A DNA stretch of 40,503 nucleotides, from NCBI GenBank assembly GCA_023819665.1, contig JAMWCP010000003.1, positions 1 through 40,503 on the forward strand, in the 5' to 3' direction. Origin of the DNA: Candidatus Omnitrophota bacterium (GTDB lineage: Bacteria > Omnitrophota > Gorgyraeia > Gygaellales > JAMWCP01). The notes under the pieces were generated by a model. It did not search any database. It saw only the letters and a program-made list of their open reading frames with translations, and was not told where the DNA came from. Shown here piece after piece: positions 40,442 to 40,503 of this stretch; within the stretch, counting starts at the first letter, position 1, and each line of letters starts with the position of its first letter. The translations under genes were made by a program, and so were the position numbers.

Positions 40442-40503
40442 ATGATCGAGAGATATTCTTTAAAAAGGATGAAGAGTATATGGAAGGAGGAATATAAATT
40501 TAA
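40442..40503 (+). CDS. purB: Adenylosuccinate lyase, N-terminal start (3' truncated)
   Basis: Only 20 codons are in the window: MIERYSLKRMKSIWKEEYKF. This is the characteristic opening of adenylosuccinate lyase (MIERY-x5-M-x2-IW-x-EE-K/Y), which acts twice in purine synthesis. AAAGGAG lies upstream of the ATG, and a strong promoter precedes it. The rest is beyond the edge, so the call rests on the N-terminus alone. Confidence 0.78.
   Translation, partial: MIERYSLKRMKSIWKEEYKF

Overview
The window is an AT-rich, gene-dense bacterial segment of about 40.5 kb. Every gene I can support lies on the plus strand. There are two edge-truncated genes, about 47 complete protein genes, one apparently frameshifted gene and five tRNAs. 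No gene-free stretch exceeds 300 bases, and I saw no rRNA, CRISPR array, insertion sequence or phage. The gene content points to an anaerobic diderm: secretin-based type IV pili, ExbB/ExbD, the corrinoid methyl branch of the Wood-Ljungdahl pathway, GatCAB amidotransferase, cyclic-di-AMP synthase and excisionase-type HTH proteins linked to pilM and to a bactofilin. The combination suits a candidate-phylum bacterium of the Omnitrophota (OP3/PVC) kind. That placement is an inference from gene content and is not proven.

Layout. Positions 1-2265 hold an envelope energisation cluster: the tail of a TPR protein, ExbB, ExbD, a TonB-like gene split by an apparent frameshift, and a small membrane zinc-ribbon protein. 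Positions 2306-12572 hold a type IV pilus / type II secretion-like machine. It comprises a winged-helix protein, a PilX/GspK-like minor pilin, an HTH protein, a PilM-PilN fusion, PilO, PilP, the secretin PilQ, the ATPase PilB/GspE, the platform protein PilC/GspF and five prepilin-like genes, two of them cysteine-rich. A tRNA-Ala(CGC) follows.

Positions 12765-23166 are mostly housekeeping: a secreted-looking MEMO-AMMECR1 fusion, RsmE, MtaB, GatC/GatA/GatB, a CtpA-type protease, a divergent polysaccharide deacetylase, TsaD and an MgtC-family protein. Positions 23193-24006 carry a bactofilin fused to an HTH domain, followed by a tail-anchored HTH protein. Positions 24040-29586 carry an FmdE-like protein and the corrinoid branch of acetyl-CoA synthesis (AcsC, a RACo-type activator, AcsD, AcsE). 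The CODH/ACS catalytic subunits AcsA and AcsB are not in the window.

Positions 29589-37033 carry diacylglycerol kinase, tRNA-Met(CAT), TilS, FtsH, FolP, CdaA, a 40-residue CdaR-like microprotein missed by the ORF track, PdxJ, AcpS and NnrD. Positions 37043-38236 hold tRNA-Thr and tRNA-Tyr, a MNT/HEPN pair, and tRNA-Gly. The end holds a methanogen-type thymidylate synthase-like gene, GpsA, a small exported protein with its own strong promoter, and the start of purB.

The most unusual items are: the bactofilin-HTH fusion beside a membrane-anchored HTH protein; the MEMO-AMMECR1 fusion that keeps an internal ribosome binding site; the minimal CdaR; the FmdE-like gene and start-codon hairpin ahead of acsC; and the frameshifted TonB-like gene. 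All functions are read from sequence motifs; no search was run.
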